From contig NZ_LT906468.1 of NCBI RefSeq assembly GCF_900187125.1, positions 2,294,001 to 2,358,000 of the forward strand: a stretch of 64,000 bases of DNA, read 5' to 3'. Under the pieces are notes generated by a model. That model was not told where the DNA came from. It did no database searches and worked only from the letters and a program-made list of their open reading frames with translations. Below are positions 1-8,144 of the stretch, in pieces. Source of the stretch: Sphingobacterium mizutaii. GTDB taxonomy: Bacteria > Bacteroidota > Bacteroidia > Sphingobacteriales > Sphingobacteriaceae. A program made the position numbers and the translations under genes. Within the stretch, counting starts at the first letter, position 1, and each line of letters opens with the position of its first letter.

Positions 1-1
1 C

Positions 2-445
2 TTTATTATTGAAGATTATTCGGACTCTTTTGAGATCATGGTTTTCGGAGAAGACTATGTGAAGTTTAAAGGTTATTTACAGGAAGGCTATTTTGTACAG
101 ATCAGAGGATTGGTGCAAGAGCGTTTCAAGCAAGTTGGTAACTGGGGTTTTGAATTGAAAGGGATTCAATTGCTATCAGATTTACGCGAAAAGATGGCAA
201 AATCCTTCACAATTCAATTTCCATTGCATATCTTAAATCAGGAATTTGTCAAAACTTTGGAGGAATTAGTGAGTTATACCCAATTAGAAGGACAAGAAGC
301 AAACTGTCAATTAAAGTTTATGATCATGGATCTTCAGGATGAATTATCCATTGAGATGCCTGTAAAGCGGAAGAAGATCTTTATCACCAATGAGTTTTTG
401 GATGGATTGGAAGCTTTAGAGAGCGTGCGATATAAATTAAATTGA
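2..445 (+). CDS. dnaE: DNA polymerase III subunit alpha, C-terminal end (partial)
   Basis: The open frame enters from the left edge (first complete codon at position 2) and ends at a TGA, so only about the last 147 residues are visible. The segment beginning FIIEDYSDSFEIMVFGEDY, followed by VKFKGYLQEGYFVQIRGLV, is typical of the OB-fold near the C-terminus of DnaE, which binds single-stranded template in the replicative polymerase. The remaining part is the small C-terminal domain. The ATG at position 38 is an internal methionine, not a start. Catalytic palm, thumb and PHP domains lie outside the window. Identification rests on the C-terminal part alone, so it is good but not certain. Confidence 0.85.
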   Translation, partial: FIIEDYSDSFEIMVFGEDYVKFKGYLQEGYFVQIRGLVQERFKQVGNWGFELKGIQLLSDLREKMAKSFTIQFPLHILNQEFVKTLEELVSYTQLEGQEANCQLKFMIMDLQDELSIEMPVKRKKIFITNEFLDGLEALESVRYKLN

Positions 446-499
446 TAGCATATAAAAAAAATAATAGTTGTAAGTAAATAGCATGTATAAGCGATTGCT

Positions 500-507
500 T
501 ATATTTG
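500..507 (+). promoter_or_regulatory. Candidate -7 element of the trxA promoter
   Basis: TATATTTG matches the Bacteroidota -7 consensus TAnnTTTG exactly and lies about 40 bases before the trxA start, leaving a normal leader. No well-placed TTG -33 element is evident, so this is a moderate call. Confidence 0.4.
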
Positions 508-546
508 TGTTCATTTAAATTGTAAAATCATAAAAACATAATCAAA

Positions 547-864
547 ATGGCATTAGAAATTACAGATGGCAACTTTGATGAAGTTGTATTAAAATCAGAT
601 AAACCAGTTCTAATTGACTTTTGGGCAGAATGGTGTGGCCCATGTCGTATGGTTGGTCCATTGGTAGATGAGATTGCAACTGAGTACGAAGGTAAAGCAG
701 TGGTAGGTAAAGTTAATGTTGATAACAACCCAGATATTTCTGTTCGTTATGGAATCCGTAATATCCCGGCTTTGTTGTTCTTTAAAAACGGTGAGATTGT
801 TGACAAACAAATCGGAGCTGTTCCAAAATCAGTATTGACTGATAAATTAGAAAAACAACTTTAA
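547..864 (+). CDS. trxA: Thioredoxin
   Basis: A 105-residue cytoplasmic thioredoxin, which reduces protein disulfides using electrons from thioredoxin reductase. The active site WCGPC sits at residues 29-33 (Cys30 and Cys33), the buried Asp is in the LIDFWAEW strand, and the cis-proline is Pro74 in RNIPAL. Length matches the family norm and no signal peptide or extra domain is present, so this is the housekeeping TrxA type rather than a secreted ResA/TlpA type. It stands alone as a single-gene unit: a candidate -7 element lies upstream and a strong terminator directly downstream. The order dnaE-trxA is plausible for Bacteroidota but not used as evidence. Confidence 0.97.
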   Translation: MALEITDGNFDEVVLKSDKPVLIDFWAEWCGPCRMVGPLVDEIATEYEGKAVVGKVNVDNNPDISVRYGIRNIPALLFFKNGEIVDKQIGAVPKSVLTDKLEKQL

Positions 865-884
865 GACTAGAAAACAAAATAAGG

Positions 885-919
885 CAGGGCGATTAGTATT
901 AATCGCCCTGTTTTTTTTT
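885..919 (+). terminator. Rho-independent terminator of trxA
   Basis: An 11-bp perfect stem (885-895 with 900-910, arm CAGGGCGATTA) with a 4-nt loop is followed by nine T residues (911-919). Confidence 0.93.
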
Positions 920-936
920 GAATTAGGGTGGGGGAT

Positions 937-1065
937 TTTGAACCAGGATGGAAGGGCCAAGATCTGGGTTTGAACCAGGATGCCCTTCGACTCCGCTCAG
1001 GGAACAGCTCAGGGTATAGGATGAGAGGATGGGCCAAGATTATTCGATGGCTGGCGGAGTCGAAG
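937..1065. repeat. Left repeat block beside the GIY-YIG gene
   Basis: GC-rich repetitive DNA unlike the AT-rich surroundings. It holds GAACCAGGATG at 940-950 and 972-982, GGGCCAAGAT at 954-963 and 1031-1040, and CTTCGACTCCGC at 985-996 with its reverse complement at 1054-1065. A 16-bp arm (937-952) recurs perfectly inverted at 1621-1636 on the far side of the nuclease gene, so the two blocks bracket that gene. The CTTCGACTCCGCTCAGGG-type sequence resembles dispersed REP-like elements common in Bacteroidota. Confidence 0.7.
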
Positions 1066-1146
1066 CCGAGTATATCAACCAACAACAATCCAAAACTTAA
1101 CATTAAAGAAACCTCCCCATTTTCTTTGAATTGTATTTTTATTTCC

Positions 1147-1470
1147 ATGACAGGATATATGTACATATTACTTTGTTCGGATAACAGCTACTATGCTGGA
1201 TCTACAAAAAATTTAGGCTTCAGATTAGAGCAACATCAATCTGGTAATGGTGCCAATTATACAAAGAAGAGACTGCCTGTAGAATTGGTTTATTTTGAGA
1301 TATTCCCAAGAATTGGGGATGCATACAGACGTGAAAAACAAGTTCAAGGCTGGAGTAATAAAAAGAAAATGTTGTTAATTTACGGGTGTTTGGATGAATT
1401 AAAGGAAGCTGCAAAATGTATTAATTCAACTAGTTGTGAAAATATGAAAAGAGATAATCCCCCTCGATGA
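1147..1470 (+). CDS. Small GIY-YIG nuclease-domain protein
   Basis: A 107-residue stand-alone GIY-YIG domain. The pattern MTGYMYILLCSDNSYYAGST gives the two signature strands, followed by a conserved Arg in FRLEQHQSG and a Glu in RREKQVQGW, the residues expected around the catalytic site of this metal-dependent nuclease fold. The frame is open further upstream to 928, but that part is translated repeat DNA, so the ATG at 1147 is chosen because it begins just before the domain. Relatives are the UPF0213/YhbQ-like proteins, whose role is unsettled. The gene sits between GC-rich repeat blocks with a 16-bp perfect inverted repeat at 937-952 and 1621-1636, which suggests the gene and repeats form one unit. 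Confidence 0.85.
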   Translation: MTGYMYILLCSDNSYYAGSTKNLGFRLEQHQSGNGANYTKKRLPVELVYFEIFPRIGDAYRREKQVQGWSNKKKMLLIYGCLDELKEAAKCINSTSCENMKRDNPPR

Positions 1471-1686
1471 TCGTCTCTCACTTTGGTGGGTGATCCCCCA
1501 GCGGAGTCTAGGGGGAGTCGAACCCCAGTTCTTGGTCCTCCATCCTCCCATCCTCGGTGGGTTAGCCTGTCTAACCCCATCCTGGTTCCTTCCCAGTTCT
1601 TGGCCCAACCTCCCATCCCATCCATCCTGGTTCAAATATCCAGTGGGTGATCGTCATCTCGGCTCCGCTCGATGAGCACTCACCCA
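1471..1686. repeat. Right repeat block beside the GIY-YIG gene
   Basis: Mirror partner of the left block. It carries CATCCTGGTTC at 1578-1588 and 1623-1633 (reverse complement of the left GAACCAGGATG), TCTTGGCCC at 1598-1606, and a hairpin-forming segment bounded by TGGGTGA and TCACCCA near 1642-1685. Several GCGGAGTC and CTCCGCT motifs also occur. The final codons of the nuclease gene abut the block. Confidence 0.65.
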
Positions 1687-1716
1687 ACGCAATCCCGCCT
1701 TCATTCAAAATTTTCT

Positions 1717-1750
1717 ATCTCACATCTCACATCTCACATCTCATATCTAT
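1717..1750. repeat. 7-bp tandem repeat (ATCTCAC)
   Basis: Three copies of ATCTCAC, then ATCTCAT and a degenerate ATCTAT, run head to tail from 1717 and overlap the stop codon (1747-1749) of the TonB receptor gene read from the other strand. Confidence 0.8.
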
Positions 1751-3615
1751 AATTTAATGTTATACTTAAACCCTAATGTAGCCCAGCGGCTTGGCATTGG
1801 GACTGCTCCGACTTCGATGTACTGTGCATCAAATATATTCTGGACATCGGCGTAGATGGTGTATTTTGATTTTTGGAAGGCGATTCGGGCATCCGATACA
1901 AAGTAAGAGTTATTTGTAGTCCTTTGTAGCCATCGATTAGCGGTAATAAAATTCCAATTTCCAGTATGGAAGCTAATGGTTCCGATAGCCTGATGCTTTA
2001 AGCTTTCGATTCCGTATTTGATTATGCTGTTTTTGTAATTATTTACGATAGAGGGTTTTAAATAGCTGTACGAAAAGTTGAAGTTCAAGCTTTTACTTTC
2101 GGCTATTTGGTAATTGTATAATAAATTGGAAAAAATTCCATGCGTTTTGTTGTTACCTAGATTATTAGCCTGATAAGGCACATCCGTACTTTCACGCATC
2201 CAGTCTATGAAATTATCGATATCGCGATAGAAGTAACCTGCCCTTATGCTTAGGTTGCCTTTCGTGTAAGAAGTACCGATTTCGTTTTGCCAAGCATTTT
2301 CACTCTTAAGATCCGGGTTTCCAATATTTCCAGGTCTTTGGTTTAGGTAAAGATCGGTGAAAGTTGGGATCCGCTGACTGGTTCCGCTGCTTGCCGAAAT
2401 CTTCCAATTATCATTGATTAAGTAACTAATATCCAAACCTGGGAAGACCTGCCAATCGTAATCTGAATTGTAATTGATATAAGCACCCAAATTGAAAATA
2501 AACTTCCTGAAATAGGTAGAACGGAACTCCGTGAAGAAACCAAGGTTATTACGGCTGTGGTCCCCAATATTGGAGCTATTGATCTTTTCATGTCTGGATT
2601 CGACCCCTAATCCTAAATCACCGTATTTAAACTGCCTGTAAGCATTTAATTCACCGGAAAGGCTATGTGTGTAGTGATGGCTTCTACCTTTGCTTAAATC
2701 ATCTTTAAAGTATCTATAATCGTCGTCGTTATAACGGTAATTGATCCTAGGGTTCAAATACCAGTGATCGTTCAACTGATGTTGGGAAGATATGCTTGAT
2801 AAGAAGGTTTCAACCAACTCCTCAGAATTTATATCACCAGGGGCGGCATAATAACCATTAGCACCAAATTTGTTGTTCATGTAGCCAGCCATCATTTGGA
2901 TCCTGTTGTCCGAATTAATTACAAGGTTATTTTGATAATAGATTCTTTCATTATCTGAGCCTGTATTATAGCGCTGACCATTGCTATGCTCTTTGCTGGC
3001 ATATAATTGATGCTGATTGCTTTTATTATAAAATGTTCCACCAACTTGAATACCGGTTCCATAATAGATACCATCTTTGTCAGTTTCTTCAACTTTGTCA
3101 AAGGAAGATCCTGCATAGAGGTGGGTAAATACCGAATTATGTTCAACTTGTTTGGTAACAATATTGACTGCACCAGTCAAGGCATTGATTCCGTACATCC
3201 TAGAAGCAGGTCCACGAAGGATTTCAATTCTTTCGATTGCTTCTAATGGAATAGGGATATTGAGCATGTGGTGACCTGTCTGCGGATCAGATAATTTGAC
3301 ACCATTGATCAGAACCAGGGTTTGGTCGAAACTACCACCATCGATACCGATATCAGCTTGAGTTCCGAAAGGACCACGCTGACGGATATCCACACCAGAG
3401 ACATATCTTAACACTTCATTGATACTGCTGCTCGGTAATTTCTTTAAATCCTTTTGGGTTAAGACCTGGATATTGCGGCTATGTTGGTTGAAAGGTATCT
3501 GAAATCTGTTTTCTTGAATGATGACCTCTGAGATTTTGGTAGTATCATTCAAACTTTGAGTAAAGGCGAAAGTTGGTATAGAACAAAAAAGGAATAATAA
3601 CTTTTTGGTTGACAT
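1747..3615 (-). CDS. TonB-dependent outer-membrane receptor, BtuB-like
   Basis: A 622-residue outer-membrane receptor that would import a large scarce ligand using TonB energy. A signal peptide (about residues 1-19, ending FAFTQ) is followed by a TonB-box-like segment (ISEVIIQEN), a plug domain (about 40-150, with QRGPFGTQADIGIDGGSFDQ, LVLINGVKLSDPQTGHH and RIEILRGPASRMYGINALTGAVNIVT), and a 22-strand-type barrel ending in FKYNIKL. It lacks the N-terminal carboxypeptidase-like domain of SusC proteins and has no SusD partner, so glycan uptake is unlikely. Plug sequence and length resemble BtuB/siderophore receptors. No cobalamin riboswitch was recognised upstream, so the ligand is open. It lies 52 bases beyond the stop of the same-strand hydrolase gene. 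Confidence 0.9.
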   Translation of the reverse strand: MSTKKLLFLFCSIPTFAFTQSLNDTTKISEVIIQENRFQIPFNQHSRNIQVLTQKDLKKLPSSSINEVLRYVSGVDIRQRGPFGTQADIGIDGGSFDQTLVLINGVKLSDPQTGHHMLNIPIPLEAIERIEILRGPASRMYGINALTGAVNIVTKQVEHNSVFTHLYAGSSFDKVEETDKDGIYYGTGIQVGGTFYNKSNQHQLYASKEHSNGQRYNTGSDNERIYYQNNLVINSDNRIQMMAGYMNNKFGANGYYAAPGDINSEELVETFLSSISSQHQLNDHWYLNPRINYRYNDDDYRYFKDDLSKGRSHHYTHSLSGELNAYRQFKYGDLGLGVESRHEKINSSNIGDHSRNNLGFFTEFRSTYFRKFIFNLGAYINYNSDYDWQVFPGLDISYLINDNWKISASSGTSQRIPTFTDLYLNQRPGNIGNPDLKSENAWQNEIGTSYTKGNLSIRAGYFYRDIDNFIDWMRESTDVPYQANNLGNNKTHGIFSNLLYNYQIAESKSLNFNFSYSYLKPSIVNNYKNSIIKYGIESLKHQAIGTISFHTGNWNFITANRWLQRTTNNSYFVSDARIAFQKSKYTIYADVQNIFDAQYIEVGAVPMPSRWATLGFKYNIKL

Positions 3616-3667
3616 TTTAATTAAATTTTTGCCAAAATTAGTTAAAATGTTTAGTTGAACGAATATT

Positions 3668-4606
3668 CTAATGCCATTCTTCTCGACCTTTTGGGATATG
3701 GTTGATATTAAGGTCTATAGTATCTACATTGTTTTCCAGCTTTTCGGAATTAGATAGGTCTGGTTGACCAGCATCAATCCATGCTGTATACCATAAAGAG
3801 CCGATGGCATGGATGGATTTTTTCATTCTGCGCATAACCATCCCATTTAACTGGTTATGGTAATTTGTAGCATAAAAGTCCGAATAATTAGTTTGAATTT
3901 GTTGGCCACGTTTGATATAGGCTCTATGTAGTACTTTTGGAAGGCGCTTTGACAATTCCTTTTCTACTTTTAATACAGAGTCGAGGAGGGAATGGCTTTC
4001 AAGGACTGCTTTCCAAGCATATTCCAAAACATTGTCTACATAGTCCGCTGGCCCTACATATAAGGGATAATCCTTACTGAACTTTTCCGGTAGTCGGGTT
4101 TCCCATAAGGAATGGATCCCAACCTGGTCGGTCAATTGACCATTATAATTGCTGCTGGTATGTAGAGGGACATGGGCATCAGCAGTATAGTGACCCAAAT
4201 CAGCAGAGATCTTAATGATCCGCTTGATATCCTTATCGTAGAAGGCATTTTTTAATTGTCGATAGGATTTCTCTATTTGCCAAGGAACAATGCCACGACT
4301 AATCAGGTATTTTTCATTGTACTTTTCTTTGGCCTGCTTCCAAGGTATCTGAACGGAATCGTGGTCTGCAATTTGATCAAGATCTATAAAATGGCGTGGT
4401 GACTCGGCTGGATCTATATATACTCTTTTATCGGCATTGATGGCAAACTCTCGGATTTGGTATCGATGTTTCTTATAAAATAGGCTGAGCTCTGCTGGTA
4501 GGGTAAAGATGGCATGTTGGTTCATCAATTTATGCGGTTGGAAGCCCCATGAAGATAGGAAGAGCATAAAGAATGCAGCGATAAACAGAATACAACATTG
4601 TTTCAT
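3668..4606 (-). CDS. Zinc-dependent phospholipase C / S1-P1 nuclease-like secreted protein
   Basis: A 312-residue exported protein. The first 20 residues form a hydrophobic signal sequence; the mature chain then starts near WGFQPHKLMNQHAIFTLP, the N-terminal Trp/His pattern of the phospholipase C/P1 nuclease superfamily in which the backbone and His bind a trinuclear zinc site. Further metal ligands are visible in SPRHFIDLD and in LGHYTADAHVPLHTSSNYNG, with the final VGIHSLWE motif. Bacteroidota relatives are usually annotated zinc dependent phospholipase C family; substrate (phospholipid or nucleic acid) cannot be settled from sequence. It precedes the TonB receptor gene on the same strand and could be co-transcribed. 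Confidence 0.8.
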   Translation of the reverse strand: MKQCCILFIAAFFMLFLSSWGFQPHKLMNQHAIFTLPAELSLFYKKHRYQIREFAINADKRVYIDPAESPRHFIDLDQIADHDSVQIPWKQAKEKYNEKYLISRGIVPWQIEKSYRQLKNAFYDKDIKRIIKISADLGHYTADAHVPLHTSSNYNGQLTDQVGIHSLWETRLPEKFSKDYPLYVGPADYVDNVLEYAWKAVLESHSLLDSVLKVEKELSKRLPKVLHRAYIKRGQQIQTNYSDFYATNYHNQLNGMVMRRMKKSIHAIGSLWYTAWIDAGQPDLSNSEKLENNVDTIDLNINHIPKGREEWH

Positions 4607-4719
4607 GTTGGTTAGTAGAGCTTTATCGAAATATAATAATTTTTAGTTAAGATATCTAGGATTTTGTCGAAACATATTAACTGAAATTTGTTACTTTGTT
4701 GAAGTCAAATACTGATTCG

Positions 4720-5709
4720 ATGAAAATATTATATGCTGTTCAAGGGACTGGAAATGGGCATTTGTGTCGAGCGATCGATATTATTCCATGTCTTCGGGAA
4801 TATGGTCAGGTCGATGTTTTAATCAGTGGCATTCAAGCCGACATCGATTTACCATTTGAAGTGAAGTATCGATACCATGGGTTGAGTTTTATTTTTGGCA
4901 AATCTGGAGGGGTAGACCTTTGGAAGACTTTTATGAGTTCGACGGTACGGAAATTTGTAAAGGAAGTGAACTCGGTGCCTGTTGAAGACTATGATTTGGT
5001 AATCAATGATTTTGAACCGATATCTGCTTGGGGATGTTATTTTAAGGAAAAGAATTGTATTGGTCTAAGCCATCAGATAGGCGCCTTTGATCCCTCAAGT
5101 CCTAAACCTGAAGAATCGGATATGTTAGGGAAATTCATCATGAAAAATTATGCGCCTTCCAATATATCCTATGGTTTTCATTTTAAATCGTATGCCTCCC
5201 ATATCTTTACTCCAGTAATCAGACAATCAGTTAGAGAGCTGGATCCTAAAGATTTAGGCCATTATACCGTATATTTGCCTTCCTATGATGATTCCCATCT
5301 ATTAAAACATCTATCAAGATTTACAGATGTGAAATGGGAGGTGTTTTCTAAACATAATAAGAAGCCTTTTAGGTTGAAGAATGTGTCAATCAATCCGATC
5401 AATTCCGATGCCTTTGTTCAGAGCATGGCAGAATCTTCAGGTGTATTATGTGGTGCAGGCTTTGAAACTCCCGCAGAAGCTCTATATTTAGGGAAGAAAT
5501 TATTGGTCATTCCGATGAAGAACCAATATGAGCAACATTTAAATGCGGCATCTCTTGAAGAAATCGGGGTACCTGTGATCAAAAGTTTAAAGAAGAAATC
5601 GGAGCTGGACATAGAATCTTGGTTGAATGCAAAGTCAAACGTCAATGTGGACTATCAAGATTGTACAGCAGAGATTATCGATAAAATAATAAAAAACCAT
5701 AAACCATAA
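4720..5709 (+). CDS. MurG-like glycosyltransferase (MJ1255/VC2487 family)
   Basis: A 329-residue GT-B-fold glycosyltransferase. The N-terminus MKILYAVQGTGNGHLCRAI carries the glycine-rich loop and GNGH motif of the UDP-sugar transferase family related to MurG. The C-terminal half has the nucleotide-sugar-binding signature LCGAGFETPAEALYLGKKLLVIP followed by QYEQHLNA. The open frame can begin at a TTG at 4696, but the ATG at 4720 starts exactly at the first strand of the fold and is preferred. The stop overlaps the start of the FKBP gene by one base, so the two are translationally coupled. The acceptor is unknown; a cell-envelope glycan or lipid is an inference. Confidence 0.8.
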   Translation: MKILYAVQGTGNGHLCRAIDIIPCLREYGQVDVLISGIQADIDLPFEVKYRYHGLSFIFGKSGGVDLWKTFMSSTVRKFVKEVNSVPVEDYDLVINDFEPISAWGCYFKEKNCIGLSHQIGAFDPSSPKPEESDMLGKFIMKNYAPSNISYGFHFKSYASHIFTPVIRQSVRELDPKDLGHYTVYLPSYDDSHLLKHLSRFTDVKWEVFSKHNKKPFRLKNVSINPINSDAFVQSMAESSGVLCGAGFETPAEALYLGKKLLVIPMKNQYEQHLNAASLEEIGVPVIKSLKKKSELDIESWLNAKSNVNVDYQDCTAEIIDKIIKNHKP

Positions 5710-6383
5710 TGAAGTACATTTTAGGAATCTTTTTTTGTTTAGCAATAAGTTCGCAAAGTCAGGCACAAGCCTTTTCCAATGCTAATGATTCGCTGTCCTA
5801 TGCTTTAGGACAAGATCTAGGGTCATACATCAAGAAAATGGATTTGCCGATCAACAAGGCGAAATTATTACAAGCAATAGGAGATGTGCTTGAAGGTAAA
5901 GAGCCCTTATTTAAGGATGAAGACCGAGAGCAAATAATCCGTGATGGATTGCAGAAAATCCAGGATGAAAAGAGTGCTGGATTGAAGAAATCTGCTGAAG
6001 ATTTCTTGACGAAAAACAAAAGCAGGGCCGGCGTCAAGGTGACAGCAGAAGGGGTTCAATATGAGGTATTGAAAGAAGGAACAGGATTAAATCCTTCAAT
6101 AACTGATACTGTTAAGGTTCATTATATTGGAAAGGTCCACACAGGTGAGACTTTTGATAATTCCTACGAACGTGGTGAACCCTTAGATCTTGAACTGGAT
6201 AATGTGATTGAAGGCTGGAAAATTGGTATTCCTTTGATGAAAAAAGGTGCTAAATATAGATTCTTCATTCCTTATAACTTAGGATATGGAGAACGTGGAA
6301 GTGGTCCGATTCCTCCTTATAGTACCTTGATCTTTGATGTGGAACTGCTGGATATAAAATCGCCAAATGAGAATGCAATATAA
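5709..6383 (+). CDS. FKBP-type peptidyl-prolyl cis-trans isomerase, exported
   Basis: A 224-residue periplasmic proline isomerase of the FkpA/Mip type. It has a signal peptide (residues 1 to about 20, ending SQAQA), an N-terminal helical dimerisation region (SLSYALGQDLGSYIKKM onward), a long helix, and a C-terminal FKBP domain (about 125-218). The latter carries VKVHYIGKVHTGETFDNSYERGEP, VIEGWKIGIPLMKKGAKYRFFIPYNLGYG and the closing strand LIFDVELLDI. These are the drug-binding-pocket residues of active FKBPs. It aids folding of exported proteins. It overlaps the glycosyltransferase gene by one base and the aldo-keto reductase gene by 11-17 bases, giving a three-gene operon. Confidence 0.93.
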   Translation: MKYILGIFFCLAISSQSQAQAFSNANDSLSYALGQDLGSYIKKMDLPINKAKLLQAIGDVLEGKEPLFKDEDREQIIRDGLQKIQDEKSAGLKKSAEDFLTKNKSRAGVKVTAEGVQYEVLKEGTGLNPSITDTVKVHYIGKVHTGETFDNSYERGEPLDLELDNVIEGWKIGIPLMKKGAKYRFFIPYNLGYGERGSGPIPPYSTLIFDVELLDIKSPNENAI

Positions 6384-7263
6384 TAAATTAGGTAAATCGG
6401 AATTAGAGATATCTGAAATTGGACTTGGCGCGATGTCATTGGTGCAAGGTCATGATGAAACGAATTCCTATATTATCAAACATGCACAAGAACTTGGAAT
6501 CAATTACCTGGACACTTCAGATCTTTATGATAAAGGAAAGAATGAAGAATTAATCGGTAGGTTGATTGAAGGTAATCGTGATAAATGGATATTAGCTTCC
6601 AAAGTTGGAAATAAGTGGAAAGAAGATGGAAGTGGTTGGGATTGGGCACCAAGTAAGGCATATATCCTAAAATCGATTGACGAATCTTTGAGTCGCTTGA
6701 AAACTGATTACCTCGATCTTTACCAGCTTCATGGCGGAACGATTGAGGATCCCTTTGATGAAATCGTTGAAGCCTTTGAGTTATTGGTCCAACAGGGAAA
6801 GATTCGTTATTATGGAATATCATCCATTCGACCAAAGGTGTTCTTGAATTATGCCAAGAATAGCGATATCATTTCAGATATGATGCAATACAGTATATTT
6901 GACCGGAGGCCAGAGAAGTATTTTCCTGAACTTGCTGAAAGCGGTATTTCTGTGTTGGCAAGAGGAACTGTAGCCCAAGGTCTGTTATTGAAAAAGGCTG
7001 CCCAGAAATATTTGAGTTATTCAGTCCATGAGGTCTTGGAAATACAACGTAAGGTTACAGAAATATCTAACCAGTTAGGTGTTGCTAATCTAGCGCTTGC
7101 TTTGAAATATCCCTTATTGCATCAGCCGGTTGCTTGTAGCGTTATAGGCATAAGGACAAGAGAGCAAATCAATTCGCTGGACATGGTTTTTGACGATATG
7201 AAAAGAATTAAGCTGGAAGATTATCAGGAATTACTGTCAGGGATGTCTGAAGTAAGTTATTAA
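6367..7263 (+). CDS. Aldo/keto reductase
   Basis: A 298-residue NADPH-dependent oxidoreductase of the (beta/alpha)8-barrel aldo/keto reductase superfamily. All four catalytic residues are present: Asp49 and Tyr54 in YLDTSDLYDKG, Lys79 in ILASKVGN and His122 in LYQLHGG. The C-terminal cofactor segment VIGIRTREQINS is also visible. Numbering is from the ATG at 6367; an ATG at 6373 is equally possible. It overlaps the FKBP gene and is the last gene of the operon, ahead of a strong terminator. The substrate is unknown; the single-barrel architecture resembles YghZ/general stress protein 69-type enzymes. Confidence 0.92.
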   Translation: MRMQYNKLGKSELEISEIGLGAMSLVQGHDETNSYIIKHAQELGINYLDTSDLYDKGKNEELIGRLIEGNRDKWILASKVGNKWKEDGSGWDWAPSKAYILKSIDESLSRLKTDYLDLYQLHGGTIEDPFDEIVEAFELLVQQGKIRYYGISSIRPKVFLNYAKNSDIISDMMQYSIFDRRPEKYFPELAESGISVLARGTVAQGLLLKKAAQKYLSYSVHEVLEIQRKVTEISNQLGVANLALALKYPLLHQPVACSVIGIRTREQINSLDMVFDDMKRIKLEDYQELLSGMSEVSY

Positions 7264-7317
7264 AAGAGATTTGTTCTTCAGAGCTTGAAAATAGGGAAGA
7301 AGGAATTGAAAAATAAA

Positions 7318-7354
7318 CAAAGAGGTCAAGATTTATTCTTGACCTCTTTGTTTT
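7318..7354. terminator. Bidirectional terminator between aldo/keto reductase and kdsB
   Basis: A 14-bp perfect stem (7318-7331 with 7337-7350, arm CAAAGAGGTCAAGA), 5-nt loop, TTTT on the right and an A-rich flank on the left, placed between convergent genes. Confidence 0.92.
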
Positions 7355-7356
7355 AG

Positions 7357-8100
7357 CTATTTGCTGAAATATTTTTTGAGGATATCCTGTAGATCTTCAG
7401 GGCTGTCGATTGCATCGTTGATATGATTAGATATAGCAGTTTGGATTCTGTACCCATTATCCAGCCAACGGAGTTGTTCTAAGGATTCAGTTTTTTCTAG
7501 TTTTGAAATCGGTAGTTTGGCTAAATCTTTTAAAGTTTCCACTTTAAAACCATAGATACCGATATGATTGTAATAGGTTTCTTTTGAGAGCCATTCCTTG
7601 ATATCTGTTCCTCTCATATAGGGAATGGGTTGCCGAGAAAAATATAGTGCCTCGTTTTTTTGGTTTAAAACCACCTTTGGCTTATTTACATTTTCAAGAT
7701 CGGCAAGTTCGTTGATTGGACGTACAAGAGTCGCTATTTCCACTTCAGGTCTTTGGAAACAAGATACGAGTAAATCAATTTGCTGGGGATCAATAAAAGG
7801 TTCATCGCCTTGGATATTGATAGCGATATCGAAACCAGAAATATTATTGATGACTTCTGCGCAACGATCTGTACCAGATTGATGGTCCTTACTAGTCATG
7901 ACAACATTGCCAGCAAAACTTTTTACATGGTCAAAAATGCGTTGGTCATCCGTGGCTACCACAACTTCGTTTAGGGAAGCGGCGTGTTTTACTTGGTTGT
8001 ATACACGTTGGATCATGGTCATCCCGGCAATATCCACCAAGGGTTTTCCTGGAAATCTGGTTGAGTCGTACCTAGCAGGTATTATTCCAATTACTTTCAT
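7357..8100 (-). CDS. kdsB: 3-deoxy-manno-octulosonate cytidylyltransferase
   Basis: A 247-residue cytoplasmic enzyme that activates Kdo with CTP to give CMP-Kdo for lipopolysaccharide inner-core synthesis. The N-terminal nucleotide-binding signature IIPARYDSTRFPGKPL begins at residue 6; ATDDQRIFDHVKSF, the SGTDRCAEV motif and INIQGDEPFI are the other hallmark KdsB motifs. Length is the family norm. It is the third gene on this strand after trpS and the deoxynucleoside kinase, but a terminator-like hairpin separates it from the kinase gene, so it may be only partly co-transcribed. Its presence agrees with a Gram-negative organism carrying Kdo, as does lpxB further along. Confidence 0.97.
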   Translation of the reverse strand: MKVIGIIPARYDSTRFPGKPLVDIAGMTMIQRVYNQVKHAASLNEVVVATDDQRIFDHVKSFAGNVVMTSKDHQSGTDRCAEVINNISGFDIAINIQGDEPFIDPQQIDLLVSCFQRPEVEIATLVRPINELADLENVNKPKVVLNQKNEALYFSRQPIPYMRGTDIKEWLSKETYYNHIGIYGFKVETLKDLAKLPISKLEKTESLEQLRWLDNGYRIQTAISNHINDAIDSPEDLQDILKKYFSK

Positions 8101-8105
8101 AGATT

Positions 8106-8138
8106 AAAAATAAGAAAAGCCGAAGAATATCGGCTTTT
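8106..8138 (-). terminator. Terminator between deoxynucleoside kinase and kdsB
   Basis: A 9-bp perfect stem (8115-8123 with 8130-8138, arm AAAAGCCGA); read on the minus strand it is followed by a T-rich run. It could reduce read-through from the kinase gene into kdsB. Confidence 0.7.
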
Positions 8139-8144
8139 AAGTTC

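Noticed and set aside
928..1146. Upstream extension of the GIY-YIG frame.
   Set aside because: It is translated repeat DNA; the recognised domain begins at the ATG at 1147.
1490..1530. Minus-strand GGGGTTCGACTCCCCC looks like a tRNA or tmRNA T-arm.
   Set aside because: No acceptor stem, anticodon arm or tmRNA tag-coding region is in place, and the segment belongs to the GC-rich repeat block.
1747..3615. Assigning the TonB receptor to vitamin B12 uptake (btuB).
   Set aside because: Plug and length resemble BtuB, but no cobalamin riboswitch or BtuFCD genes are present, so the ligand is left open.
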